A stretch of 23,045 nucleotides of DNA from Lachnospiraceae bacterium UBA1712 (GCA_002317175.1 DCJA01000040.1:15246-38290); one strand, 5' to 3'. Shown: positions 1 to 8,104, numbered from the stretch's first letter. Numbers and translations are program-made. Notes: generated from the sequence alone by a model not told the origin.

Positions 1-11
1 ACTATTTATGC

Positions 12-632
12 TTAATAATCTTCTGAACAGTTTAATTCTCTACGAATATTCTCTATTGAATATCCTTTATTATAAAGATATGCCATTATCCTATTTCTGT
101 CCTTTACCGTTGCTGATGAAAAATCAAAATGCTTTTTCTGCAGAAGTTCTCTTATCATCTGTCTCTCATCGGCTAGTTCTCCAAGTTCTCTTCTACTTTG
201 AACAGCCTCAGTTATAATATCCTTTTTGATTCCCTTTGCCATCAAATCCTGTTCCATCTTTTTAACAGATTTACTAAAGCCATAGGTATCAAGATACTGA
301 CATGCATAACTGTAATCATCTATATACCTATACCCCTTTAAGTAATCTAATGCAATATCAATAATCTCATCTGGATAAAAGCCTTCTCTCAGTTTATCCC
401 TGAGTACTTTTTCAGTATAAGGTCTCTTTTCCAAAAGATGCATAGCTCTAAGTTTAGCTCTTTTGGGAAGTATCTCCTCCATAATCTTTGCATAAGCTTC
501 AGCAGTTATTTCACCATCTTTTTCTACATTAAACTGACGAAGTTCGCCTTTGTATAATACAAAAGCGAACTCTCCATCAATAAAAATCTTATATTTAGCT
601 TTAGTGTATTCGATAATATCTGTTACAAACAT
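12..632 (-). CDS. recX: RecX-family regulatory protein
   Basis: RecX binds RecA filaments in the cytoplasm and modulates (usually inhibits) filament growth and strand exchange. The 206-residue product is within the range of Gram-positive RecX proteins. It shows the family's repeated three-helix pattern: a stretch around residues 60-75 (AMHLLEKRPYTEKVLRDKL), a central tyrosine-rich part (GYRYIDDYSYACQYLD) and a C-terminal repeat ending in an SIENIRRELN-type helix. The start codon lies only 13 bases after the recA stop on the same strand, which fits co-transcription with recA from its SOS promoter. The stop codon is near the window edge and the gene is complete. Identification rests on sequence pattern plus the recA neighbourhood. 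Confidence 0.93.
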   Translation of the reverse strand: MFVTDIIEYTKAKYKIFIDGEFAFVLYKGELRQFNVEKDGEITAEAYAKIMEEILPKRAKLRAMHLLEKRPYTEKVLRDKLREGFYPDEIIDIALDYLKGYRYIDDYSYACQYLDTYGFSKSVKKMEQDLMAKGIKKDIITEAVQSRRELGELADERQMIRELLQKKHFDFSSATVKDRNRIMAYLYNKGYSIENIRRELNCSEDY

Positions 633-645
633 CTAATACTCCAAA

Positions 646-1665
646 TTACATTTCTTCAGTTTCTTCTTTGCCTTCGAACTGGAAATGATCACGAACAAGC
701 TTCTCAATTTCAGCACAAAGATCAGTATGCTCCTCAAGATATATCTTTGTATTCTCACGTCCCTGACCGATCTTATTGCCCTGATATGAATACCACGCAC
801 CACTCTTGTTGATAATGTCAATATCTGAAGCAAGATCTACAATATCTCCTACCTTTGAAATACCTTTACCAAACATGATATCAAATTCAGCCTCTTTGAA
901 AGGAGGTGCAATCTTATTCTTTACAACCTTAACTCTTGTTCTATTACCAATAACTTCGCCACCAGCTTTAAGTGATTCAATTCTTCTTACATCAAGTCTT
1001 ACTGATGAATAGAACTTAAGAGCACGTCCACCTGTTGTAGTCTCTGGATTACCGAACATAACTCCAACTTTTTCACGCAACTGATTGATGAAAATAACAG
1101 TACAGTTTGATTTGCTGATTACAGCTGTAAGCTTTCTTAATGCCTGCGACATAAGTCTAGCCTGAAGACCAACATGAGAATCGCCCATATCTCCATCAAT
1201 TTCAGCCTTAGGAACAAGTGCTGCAACAGAGTCAACTACAACAATATCAATAGCTCCTGATCTAACCATGGTCTCAGTAATCTCAAGAGCCTGCTCACCA
1301 TTATCTGGCTGTGAAATGTAAAGATTATCAATATCAACACCTATATTCTTAGCATATACAGGGTCAAGAGCATGTTCAGCATCAATAAAGCCTGCAATAC
1401 CGCCTCTCTTCTGAACTTCAGCAATCATATGAAGAGTAACAGTAGTCTTACCTGATGATTCAGGTCCATATATTTCGATAATACGTCCCTTTGGAATACC
1501 ACCAAGACCTAAAGCAATATCAAGACTAAGTGAACCAGTTGGAATTGTCTCAACATTCATCTGTGAAGCAGGATCTCCAAGTTTCATAACAGCACCCTTA
1601 CCGTACTGCTTCTCAATATGTGCTATAGCCGCATCAAGTGCTCTTAACTTTTCTTCTCTTTCCAT
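646..1665 (-). CDS. recA: RecA recombinase
   Basis: RecA forms ATP-dependent filaments on single-stranded DNA, drives homologous recombination and activates LexA self-cleavage in the SOS response. The 339-residue product has the Walker A motif GPESSGKT at residues 67-74, a Walker B-like VVVDSVAAL segment, the L2 region GNPETTTGGRALKFYSS and the usual acidic C-terminus. Length and motifs are normal, and I see no intein or frameshift. The start is set by a strong ribosome binding site (GAAGGAG, 8 bases upstream). recX follows closely. Two SOS-box-like palindromes overlap the promoter region, so DNA-damage induction through LexA is likely. Confidence 0.99.
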   Translation of the reverse strand: MEREEKLRALDAAIAHIEKQYGKGAVMKLGDPASQMNVETIPTGSLSLDIALGLGGIPKGRIIEIYGPESSGKTTVTLHMIAEVQKRGGIAGFIDAEHALDPVYAKNIGVDIDNLYISQPDNGEQALEITETMVRSGAIDIVVVDSVAALVPKAEIDGDMGDSHVGLQARLMSQALRKLTAVISKSNCTVIFINQLREKVGVMFGNPETTTGGRALKFYSSVRLDVRRIESLKAGGEVIGNRTRVKVVKNKIAPPFKEAEFDIMFGKGISKVGDIVDLASDIDIINKSGAWYSYQGNKIGQGRENTKIYLEEHTDLCAEIEKLVRDHFQFEGKEETEEM

Positions 1666-1687
1666 TACATAATCTCCTTCGTAATAA

Positions 1688-1699
1688 GAACAAATGTTC
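1688..1699 (-). promoter_or_regulatory. Second SOS-box-like palindrome at the recA transcription start
   Basis: The plus strand reads GAACAAATGTTC, with perfect GAAC/GTTC arms and a 4-base centre. It overlaps the predicted transcription start of recA, about two helical turns from the first box. Two boxes suggest tight repression. The centre departs from the usual ATAT, so it may be the weaker site. Confidence 0.65.
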
Positions 1700-1706
1700 T
1701 GATATG

Positions 1707-1735
1707 ATATTAAAACATATGTTCGCTTTTGTCAA
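1707..1735 (-). promoter_or_regulatory. recA promoter
   Basis: On the minus strand a perfect -35 box TTGACA (1730-1735) is followed by a 17-base spacer and the -10 box TAATAT (1707-1712). Transcription would start near 1700, about 35 bases before the recA start codon. One SOS-box-like palindrome occupies the spacer and another sits at the predicted start, so a bound repressor would block this promoter. Confidence 0.8.
1713..1725 (-). promoter_or_regulatory. SOS (LexA/DinR) box within the recA promoter
   Basis: The minus strand reads CGAACATATGTTT, nearly identical to the Gram-positive SOS consensus CGAACATATGTTCG, differing only at its 3' edge. It lies in the spacer between the -35 and -10 boxes of recA. 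LexA/DinR control of recA through such boxes is established for Bacillus and relatives. That this site is used is inference. Confidence 0.82.
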
Positions 1736-1740
1736 CATTT

Positions 1741-2025
1741 CATTTACAAATAATAATATAAAGTTTTATGTGTCCGTTTTATCACTCTTCTAGCAGTTAT
1801 TAGGAAGAGTATTGTGAAGCTATTGGGAATATTGCTGAAACAGTAATGCATTCTAAACAGCATACTGATATTAAAGACCTGCTAATAAAAAGATTTGCAA
1901 AATGATTTTACAATACTCAAAACCATTTTGCAATATCTTTGAAATTCATTGAATATATTGCTATCACGAAAACTATTAATTTCATTTCGTAATCCTTCAA
2001 TATGCCAATCAGTAATAATTATGTT
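1741..2025. other. Gene-free stretch between recA and cinA with possible coding remnants
   Basis: No intact gene is present here. Two short protein-like reading frames lie on opposite strands. On the plus strand 1804-1905 encodes 33 residues starting EEYCEAIGNIAE and ending at a stop, with no start codon. On the minus strand 1882-2025 encodes 47 residues in the same frame as cinA, directly after the cinA stop, including WHIEGLRNEINSF. Neither has a convincing start or ribosome binding site. They may be decayed remnants or chance open frames. An inverted repeat (1895-1933) lies between them. Confidence 0.35.
1895..1933 (-). terminator. Inverted repeat after cinA, possible terminator
   Basis: A perfect 10-base inverted repeat, TTGCAAAATG (1895-1904) with CATTTTGCAA (1924-1933), encloses a 19-base loop. 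Read on the minus strand, downstream of cinA, the stem is followed within four bases by a T-rich run (about 1886-1891). The stem is AT-rich and the loop is large, so it is a weaker candidate than the other terminators in the window. Confidence 0.4.
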
Positions 2026-3297
2026 TTATTCTTTGTTCTTTCCAAAAGTATTTTCACTAAAATATTCCAGCAGACACTCTCTCAAAAGAGTCAAAGCAGC
2101 AGCAACTGTACTCTCTCTTACCTTGGCTCTGTTACCATTGAAATGATATTCTTTAACAGTTGTCTTACCACATACATAACAACCAATATATACTAGACCT
2201 ACAGGTTTTTCTGCTGTACCACCATCTGGTCCTGCAATACCAGTTGTTGAAATTACAACATCTGCTTTGCATACATCATGCGCTCCGATTGCCATTTCTT
2301 TTGCAACCTGTTCACTAACCGCGCCATATTTTTCCAAAGAAGATTTCTTTACTCCTACACATTTACGCTTTGCTTTGTTGGAGTATGTAACATATCCGCT
2401 CTTATAGGTTTCTGAAACACCTGGAACATTAATAATTCTTCCCGCAAGAAGTCCTCCTGTACAGGATTCTACTGTTGCCAGTGTCAGTTCGTTGGCAATA
2501 AGTAATTCCGCTATTATCATTTCAAGACTGGTATCTACATCAGTAGTATATATTGCATTACCAAATCTTTCTTTTATGTCCTTAATCATAGGTTTGATAA
2601 GCTTCTTGGCTTCTACCTCACTATCCGCCTTAGCAGTAACCCTTAGATGAACCTCGCCTGTCTTTGCATAAGTAGCTATAGTAGGATTTGTCTGATCTTT
2701 AATAAGATCATCTATTTCTTTTGCCACAGCACTTTCACCGATACCGCAAATCTTTACAGTTTTTGACAGAATAATACTCGGCATTAGCTCATTAATATAA
2801 GGCTTAACCTGATTTTCAAACATAGGCTTAAGTTCATTTGGTGGACCAGGAAGTAATATTACTTTCTGGGTTCCATATTCAATAATCACACCTGGTGCTG
2901 TTCCATTGGCATTGTACAATACAACAGAATCCTCAGGAATAAGAGCCTGCTTCCAGTTATTATCAGGAATAGTTACATTTTTCTTTGCAAAGTAGTCCTC
3001 TATGTCCTTCTTAGCCTTTTCATCAAGAAAAAGCTTCTTGTTACAAACCTTAGCAGCAACTTCTTTTGTTAAATCATCCGGAGTAGGTCCAAGGCCTCCG
3101 CCCATAATAACAATGTCTGCTCTTGAAAGAGCAAGCTGTAATGTCTGTGTAATTCTCTCCTCGTTGTCGCCTACAACTGTCTGATAATAGCAGGAAAGGC
3201 CAAGATTCGCACATTCTTCTGACAGATATGCTGCGTTGGTATTGATAATGTTACCAAGCAAAAGCTCTGTTCCTACCGAAATCAATTCAACTACCAT
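2026..3297 (-). CDS. cinA: CinA-family protein (competence/damage-inducible; NMN deamidase type)
   Basis: CinA proteins join a molybdopterin-binding-like N-terminal domain (COG1058 pyrophosphatase fold) to a C-terminal nicotinamide-nucleotide amidohydrolase domain, and they recycle pyridine nucleotides. Both are visible in the 423 residues. The N-terminal half carries VGTELLLGNIINTNA and GGGLGPTPDDLTKE. The C-terminal half, from about residue 265, carries ESCTGGLLAGRI and the TTGIAGPDGGTAEKPVG loop. The start is supported by AAGGAG ten bases upstream. cinA beside recA is a common Firmicute arrangement. Here a terminator separates it from the upstream chemoreceptor gene, and I could not find a strong promoter in the roughly 50 bases available. 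The frame stays open for 47 codons past the stop (see findings). Confidence 0.96.
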   Translation of the reverse strand: MVVELISVGTELLLGNIINTNAAYLSEECANLGLSCYYQTVVGDNEERITQTLQLALSRADIVIMGGGLGPTPDDLTKEVAAKVCNKKLFLDEKAKKDIEDYFAKKNVTIPDNNWKQALIPEDSVVLYNANGTAPGVIIEYGTQKVILLPGPPNELKPMFENQVKPYINELMPSIILSKTVKICGIGESAVAKEIDDLIKDQTNPTIATYAKTGEVHLRVTAKADSEVEAKKLIKPMIKDIKERFGNAIYTTDVDTSLEMIIAELLIANELTLATVESCTGGLLAGRIINVPGVSETYKSGYVTYSNKAKRKCVGVKKSSLEKYGAVSEQVAKEMAIGAHDVCKADVVISTTGIAGPDGGTAEKPVGLVYIGCYVCGKTTVKEYHFNGNRAKVRESTVAAALTLLRECLLEYFSENTFGKNKE

Positions 3298-3340
3298 TGT
3301 CTTTTTACTCCTTTTTATGTCTGATAGATAAATCTAACCC

Positions 3341-3375
3341 AAAAGTAAAGCTCATATACCTTACGATATATGAGC
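3341..3375 (-). terminator. Rho-independent terminator of the first chemoreceptor gene
   Basis: Minus-strand hairpin: a 9-base perfect stem, GCTCATATA (3367-3375) with TATATGAGC (3350-3358), an 8-base loop, then the T-rich tail TTTACTTTT. It lies just after the chemoreceptor stop codon and upstream of cinA. Confidence 0.85.
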
Positions 3376-3389
3376 CTTATCCTTTGTGA

Positions 3390-5678
3390 TTATACCATAA
3401 TATGCTTCATACTATCACTAAGTGATGCCACTTTATCATTAAGTGTATTAGCTTCTCCAGCAAGAGTCATAGCGGTATTTAACTGGCCTCCAATAGAATC
3501 GGTTACCGATCTGGTAACAGCAGCTGTCTCCTCTGATACTGCTGCAATATTGGTAATAGAACCAGCTATTATTTCCTTCTCCTGAATCATAGCCATCATG
3601 TTTTCTGAAATTCGGTTAAGTCCATCAACCATATCATCAACACATTCCGTAATACTAGCAAATACCTCTGTAGTATTGTCAAGAGCCTCACCCTGCTCAT
3701 TAATAAACAAAGTTGTTCTGTTAGCAGAGTTAGTAGCCTTCTGGCTGGCATTTCTGATATCTCCAAGCAGATTATCAATCTGTGAAGCTGCCTGCATTGA
3801 CTGGTCAGCCAGTTTTCTTATTTCTTCAGCTACAACTGAGAAACCACGTCCAGCTTCACCAGCTCTTGCTGCTTCAATTGAAGCATTAAGTGACAGAAGA
3901 TTGGTCTGCTCTGCAATCTCATTGATTACTCCAACGAAGTTACTGATAACATCTGTCTGACGGATTACTTCCTGAATCTCAACTACCAGCTGATTAACTA
4001 TCTCTGTAGTCATTGATGACTTTTCATTAAGTTCACTAATCGTTGTTTTTCCAAGCTTTGTTGAATCAATTGTCTTATCAGCTGTCTCACCAATAAGCTT
4101 TGTTCTTGTAGCAACTTCATCAAGTTTATCTGAGAAATGGGTCATCTCTTCTGCGCAAAGATCTGCATCCTTAGCCTGACTCTCAGCTCCTAATGCCATC
4201 TGATCAAGTTCACTGGAAATATTTTCCATAATATCCTTCATCTCGCCTGAGGCATTGGCAACTTTATTGGCAGAATCAGTTACATCATCGCTAAATCCAT
4301 GAACATCCTTCATGATTCCGTTAATACCACCAACTGTAACATTGAGTGTATCTGTAAGGAATCTAAGTTCATCCTTTCTCTTGGTAGAGAAGGTTCTTGT
4401 GAAATCACCCTTTGCAACCTTATCAAGGTTCTTACATACTGCACTAAGCGTACCACTTATTCCCTTTGCAAGAATCGTACCGATACCAAGAGCAACAATA
4501 ATACCGATCAATACCATTACTACTGTTACTGTCTTGATGCTTCCCATCTGCTCGGTAGCATTGTCCTCAGGAATAAGAATATTGAGCGAAAATCCTGTAT
4601 CCTCAATTGGTGTATAGTAGAACAGATAATCTCTTCCTTCCAGTTCAACTTCCTGTCCACTTATCTGCTCAGCAGCTGCTACAGCCTGCTGGAAAAATTC
4701 AAGATTATTAAAGAATGCTGTTCCCTCATCAAGAAAGCTTGCTGAAACCACACCATCAGTCTCTGTCTGAGTCATAACAAGTTCATCTTCACCAAGTACA
4801 ATAGCTGCATAGCTTCCATCACCAAGTTCAAGTGCAGAAAGAGTATTCTGAAGATTTGCCTTGTCAACGTCGATGATTACAACACCGTCCTTCATCATAA
4901 AAGTCTGGACGTATGCAAATGAATAGCTGTCTGGGTTACCATAGTAAATCTCATCCATATATGGATGCTTTCCTATCCAGCCATTATTCTTACCTTCACC
5001 AGCAGATGAAAATTTGAGACCTTCTGGCTGATTCCAGAATTCCACAAACTTGCCATAGCTTCCTTCATCTGTTTCTCTCAACTGTGTTTCGCTTCTGTCA
5101 ATATTAAGAAATGCCCTGCCATGGTCACTTGCAACATAGTAATCAGATACAAAGTCCATTGACTTAACATATGTACCCATCTCATTTAAAATCGTTGCAG
5201 CTACAGTCTGTTTTTCATTTGATTCTTTTTTGTACAGAACCTTATAATATCTTACCAGATCATCATCAACATTGAGTGTCTGTGCTTTATTCTCAACGGT
5301 ATTAAATACCATGGCCAAATAGTTCTCAGTAGCACTAACCATACTCTTAACACTGGTAGAATACTGCTTAACTACCACCTTAGTAGCAGTTTTAAATGAG
5401 AAGAAGCCCAGAAGCACAATAAGTACCACAGGAATACAGTATGCAACAAGTAACTTAATGCCTATATTACTGTATTTCTTCATAAAAGCTCGGTCCCTGT
5501 CAATAATAAGCCTTGCTTCCTTTATCTCTTCTTTCTTTTTTTCTCTTTTTGCTTCACCCTTGGATTTTAATTTGGACAGGTCAATTTTGACCTTGGGAAT
5601 ACTAAATTTCTTCCGACTATTATTAGTTGTTTTTTCTGTTGTAGAATCTGGATTGTTTTTCTTATTGATTAACCCCAT
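3390..5678 (-). CDS. Methyl-accepting chemotaxis protein with long basic N-terminus
   Basis: A membrane chemoreceptor that would sense a ligand outside the cell and control CheA/CheW. The 762 residues run as follows: a lysine-rich cytoplasmic N-terminus (1-71, probably helical at 35-60); transmembrane helix about 72-95; an extracellular region of about 280 residues resembling a double Cache sensor; transmembrane helix about 377-400; a HAMP linker; and a signalling domain. The hairpin tip around residues 585-625 reads EIAEQTNLLSLNASIEAARAG followed by EAGRGFSVVAEEIRKLADQ, the MCP hallmark. The start has an AAAGGA ribosome binding site. A sigma-A-type promoter and a terminator make it an independent unit placed between pgsA and cinA. 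The ligand cannot be read from sequence. The long charged N-terminus before the first membrane helix is unusual. Confidence 0.95.
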   Translation of the reverse strand: MGLINKKNNPDSTTEKTTNNSRKKFSIPKVKIDLSKLKSKGEAKREKKKEEIKEARLIIDRDRAFMKKYSNIGIKLLVAYCIPVVLIVLLGFFSFKTATKVVVKQYSTSVKSMVSATENYLAMVFNTVENKAQTLNVDDDLVRYYKVLYKKESNEKQTVAATILNEMGTYVKSMDFVSDYYVASDHGRAFLNIDRSETQLRETDEGSYGKFVEFWNQPEGLKFSSAGEGKNNGWIGKHPYMDEIYYGNPDSYSFAYVQTFMMKDGVVIIDVDKANLQNTLSALELGDGSYAAIVLGEDELVMTQTETDGVVSASFLDEGTAFFNNLEFFQQAVAAAEQISGQEVELEGRDYLFYYTPIEDTGFSLNILIPEDNATEQMGSIKTVTVVMVLIGIIVALGIGTILAKGISGTLSAVCKNLDKVAKGDFTRTFSTKRKDELRFLTDTLNVTVGGINGIMKDVHGFSDDVTDSANKVANASGEMKDIMENISSELDQMALGAESQAKDADLCAEEMTHFSDKLDEVATRTKLIGETADKTIDSTKLGKTTISELNEKSSMTTEIVNQLVVEIQEVIRQTDVISNFVGVINEIAEQTNLLSLNASIEAARAGEAGRGFSVVAEEIRKLADQSMQAASQIDNLLGDIRNASQKATNSANRTTLFINEQGEALDNTTEVFASITECVDDMVDGLNRISENMMAMIQEKEIIAGSITNIAAVSEETAAVTRSVTDSIGGQLNTAMTLAGEANTLNDKVASLSDSMKHIMV

Positions 5679-5731
5679 GATGTAATAATCCTTTCTCGCA
5701 ATTAATACTTCCCCAAATTTATAATAATTAT

Positions 5732-5760
5732 ATCATATTTTATACTATAAACTGTAACAA
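5732..5760 (-). promoter_or_regulatory. Promoter of the first chemoreceptor gene
   Basis: Minus strand: -35 TTGTTA (5755-5760), 17-base spacer, -10 TATGAT (5732-5737). This is a sigma-A-type arrangement. No flagellar sigma (GCCGATAA-like) box was seen in this gap. The surrounding DNA is very AT-rich, so an overlapping TATAAT at 5727-5732 could also serve as the -10. Confidence 0.55.
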
Positions 5761-5785
5761 ATCTTTGTTTTAAAATTACAAAAAA

Positions 5786-5815
5786 TAAAAAAAGAGCCAC
5801 TTGTCAGTGACTCTT
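5786..5815 (-). terminator. Rho-independent terminator after pgsA
   Basis: Minus-strand hairpin: AGAGTCACT (5806-5814) pairs with AGTGGCTCT (5793-5801) with one G-T wobble around the 4-base loop GACA, followed by a run of seven or more T. It ends the rimO-pgsA transcript. Confidence 0.92.
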
Positions 5816-5837
5816 AACAAACATATACACTATCTGT

Positions 5838-6395
5838 TTATTTAGTATCCTTCATAATATCCTTATTCTTAATTATATAATCAAGCAATGATATTATAGT
5901 TAGTATGACTGCAACATACATGCTAATAACTGTCAGAATATGATATACATCCACGCCGCCAATTACAATCGGCAAATCAGCAATCATCATAATTGTCATA
6001 ACCATCTGACTTACTGTCTTTGACTTTCCCCACATGCTCGCTGCAATCACTACTCCATTATCTGAGGCAATAAGTCTGAAGCCGGATATGATAAACTCTC
6101 TGCTCATAATAATAATAACAGCCCAGGCAGGAATCATATCTATCTCAATAAGGCAAATGAGTGCCGCACATACAAGCAGCTTATCTGCAAGAGGATCCAT
6201 AAACTTTCCAAAGTTTGTTACAAGATTGTATTTTCTGGCAATTTTTCCATCCAGCAGGTCTGTAAGACTCGCAACAACAAATATGGTCAGTGCAACCCAG
6301 TTACTTAGGGCTCCAAAGCAACCAGTAAGCATAATAATAACAAATGGAATAATAAGTATAGTTCTAAGTACTGTTAATTTGTTAGGTAAATTCAT
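5838..6395 (-). CDS. pgsA: CDP-diacylglycerol--glycerol-3-phosphate 3-phosphatidyltransferase
   Basis: This integral membrane enzyme makes phosphatidylglycerol phosphate from CDP-diacylglycerol and glycerol 3-phosphate, the committed step to phosphatidylglycerol and cardiolipin. The 185-residue product carries the complete CDP-alcohol phosphotransferase signature with exact spacing: D46, D49, G50, A53, R54, G63, D67 and D71. Several hydrophobic helices flank it, and the protein begins MNLPNKLTVLR, typical of PgsA. It starts 9 bases after the rimO stop with a GGAG ribosome binding site, so the two genes form one unit. pgsA near cinA and recA is a common Firmicute order; here a chemoreceptor gene intervenes. 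Confidence 0.96.
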   Translation of the reverse strand: MNLPNKLTVLRTILIIPFVIIMLTGCFGALSNWVALTIFVVASLTDLLDGKIARKYNLVTNFGKFMDPLADKLLVCAALICLIEIDMIPAWAVIIIMSREFIISGFRLIASDNGVVIAASMWGKSKTVSQMVMTIMMIADLPIVIGGVDVYHILTVISMYVAVILTIISLLDYIIKNKDIMKDTK

Positions 6396-6404
6396 AATAT
6401 GCTC

Positions 6405-7736
6405 CTACTCCTCTACAACCTCAGCTAAAAGGTCGTATTCTTTTGAACCGGTAACCCGCACTTTTACAAAATCCCCACTCATCAGATCTCTGCTGCATTC
6501 AACAAAAACTTCACCGTCAACGCCAGGCGCATCCTTATAGGTTCTTCCTACATACACACCATCACTGACGATTTTCCCCTCTATCATAACATCAATTATC
6601 TGGTCTGTCATCTCCTGAGCTTTAGTCCATGCAATTTCCTGCTGAAGTCTCATAACACGATTTCTTCTAACTTTTTTTACAAAATCAGGGACCTGTTTTG
6701 CTAAAGCAGCGGCCTTTGTACCCTCTTCTCTGGAATAACAGAATGCCCCAAGTCTGTCAAATCTGATTTCTTTGACAAAATCCAGCATTTCTTTGTGATC
6801 AGCTCTGGTCTCACCTGGAAAACCAGTTATAAATGTAGTCCTGAGTGCTATATCTGGAATAGCTTCCCTGAGTTTACTAATACTCTGTGTAATCTCTGCT
6901 CTTGTAGTCTTTCTGGCCATCTGTCTAAGCACATTATCAGATGCATGCTGAATAGGAATATCCAGATAATGGCACACCTTTGGCTCATTTTTAATGGTAT
7001 CAATCAACTCATCTGTGATTTCCTCTGGATAGCAGTAAAGTATTCTGATCCATCTGAGTTCCTCAATCTCAGCCAGCTTCTTTAACAACTCAGGAAGTGA
7101 TTTTTTACCGTATATATCCACCCCATAAAGAGTAGTTTCCTGGGCAACAAGAATAAGCTCCTTAACACCTCTTTCCACCAGTTTCTTTGCTTCATCAACC
7201 AGTGTATCCATGTCAACCGATCTGTAATTACCTCTGACATATGGAATCACGCAGTATGTGCATCTTTTGTTACAGCCTTCAGCTATCTTTAAATATGCAT
7301 AATATCCACCTGTTGTAAGAAGTCTGTCATAACCACACAAGGCCGGTGACTGTATATCTGCTAATCTGTCCAAAGTTTTGTTCTGCTTAACTATCTCATC
7401 CAGAGCTTCTGCAATCTTATCCCAGCTGCTAATACCAAGAATCGCATCAACTTCAGGAATCTCTTTGTGTATATCCTGAGTATATCTCTGTCCCAAACAG
7501 CCCGTAACTATAAGGGCTTTTAATCTGCCCTGCTTTTTTAGTTCTGCCATCTGCAGAATATTTTCAATAGATTCCTGCTTGGCGTCACCAATAAAGCAGC
7601 ATGAGTTAACTATGGCCGCTTCTGCATCCTCTTCACTATCTGTTATTTCATAACCATGACCTGCGAGTATTCCCAACATCATCTCGCTGTCTACTGTGTT
7701 CTTATCACATCCAAGTGAAATAAATAAAACCTTCAT
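6405..7736 (-). CDS. rimO: Ribosomal protein S12 methylthiotransferase
   Basis: RimO is a radical-SAM enzyme that adds a methylthio group to an aspartate of ribosomal protein S12. The 443 residues contain the N-terminal UPF0004 domain with its iron-sulfur cysteines (C10 in SLGCDKNTVDSE, C46 or C47 in VNSCCFIGDAKQES, C80 in VTGCLGQRY), the radical-SAM motif CNKRCTYC (C155, C159, C162) and a C-terminal TRAM domain. The SLGCDKNTVDSE start and the GDAKQES segment favour RimO over the tRNA enzyme MiaB. The ribosome binding site is weak (GAGAG). The gene follows the rpoZ terminator by about 45 bases, so it should have its own promoter, which I could not define. pgsA follows at once. Confidence 0.96.
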   Translation of the reverse strand: MKVLFISLGCDKNTVDSEMMLGILAGHGYEITDSEEDAEAAIVNSCCFIGDAKQESIENILQMAELKKQGRLKALIVTGCLGQRYTQDIHKEIPEVDAILGISSWDKIAEALDEIVKQNKTLDRLADIQSPALCGYDRLLTTGGYYAYLKIAEGCNKRCTYCVIPYVRGNYRSVDMDTLVDEAKKLVERGVKELILVAQETTLYGVDIYGKKSLPELLKKLAEIEELRWIRILYCYPEEITDELIDTIKNEPKVCHYLDIPIQHASDNVLRQMARKTTRAEITQSISKLREAIPDIALRTTFITGFPGETRADHKEMLDFVKEIRFDRLGAFCYSREEGTKAAALAKQVPDFVKKVRRNRVMRLQQEIAWTKAQEMTDQIIDVMIEGKIVSDGVYVGRTYKDAPGVDGEVFVECSRDLMSGDFVKVRVTGSKEYDLLAEVVEE

Positions 7737-7781
7737 ATCAATCTCTCAAAACCAACATTTGTATATCAATGTCTTCTTTAC

Positions 7782-7816
7782 AAAAAAATCGCTGTAAGCA
7801 TACGCATACAGCAATT
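7782..7816 (-). terminator. Rho-independent terminator after rpoZ
   Basis: Minus-strand hairpin: AATTGCTGTA (7807-7816) pairs with TACAGCGATT (7787-7796) with one G-T wobble and a 10-base loop, followed by a T run. It separates the yicC-gmk-rpoZ transcript from rimO. Confidence 0.9.
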
Positions 7817-7847
7817 TTTAAAGCTAATCAATTATCGGATAAGCTGA

Positions 7848-8084
7848 TTATTCTTCGTCATCACCAAGAATCTGAATCTTTGACTGATTGAGCTCGTCTA
7901 CTGCAACTGAAAGAGCCTTTCTTCCTTCAGATGGAACCATTGGTTCATCTCCAGCAATAATCTGTCTTGCTCTCTTAGATGTAGCCATTACGATTGAATA
8001 ACGTGAATTAACAACCTTAGCCTCGCCTGGCTCAACCTCACTATTAACTACCTTCATTAAATCTGAGTATGATGGATGTAACAT
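7848..8084 (-). CDS. rpoZ: RNA polymerase omega subunit
   Basis: Omega assists folding and assembly of the beta' subunit of RNA polymerase. The 78-residue product begins MLHPSYSDLMKVV, has the conserved NSRYSIVMATSKRARQI helix and ends in an acidic tail (DDEE), all typical of short Gram-positive omega proteins. The ribosome binding site GAAGGAG lies close upstream. It follows gmk by 20 bases; gmk-rpoZ is a widely conserved pair. A strong terminator lies after it. Confidence 0.95.
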   Translation of the reverse strand: MLHPSYSDLMKVVNSEVEPGEAKVVNSRYSIVMATSKRARQIIAGDEPMVPSEGRKALSVAVDELNQSKIQILGDDEE

Positions 8085-8104
8085 ATTATCTCCTTCCGTC
8101 TGAA

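Noticed and set aside
3598..3960. 120-codon plus-strand frame opposite the chemoreceptor signalling domain
   Set aside because: It is antisense to the most conserved MCP region, with Ser/Ala-rich shadow composition and no initiation signal.
4299..4745. 148-codon open frame on the plus strand inside the first chemoreceptor gene
   Set aside because: It lies antisense to a clear chemoreceptor sequence, has no ribosome binding site and has a repetitive composition set by the opposite strand.
6034..6540. 168-codon plus-strand frame across pgsA and rimO
   Set aside because: It runs antisense across two well-identified genes and their junction, and no ribosome binding site precedes it.
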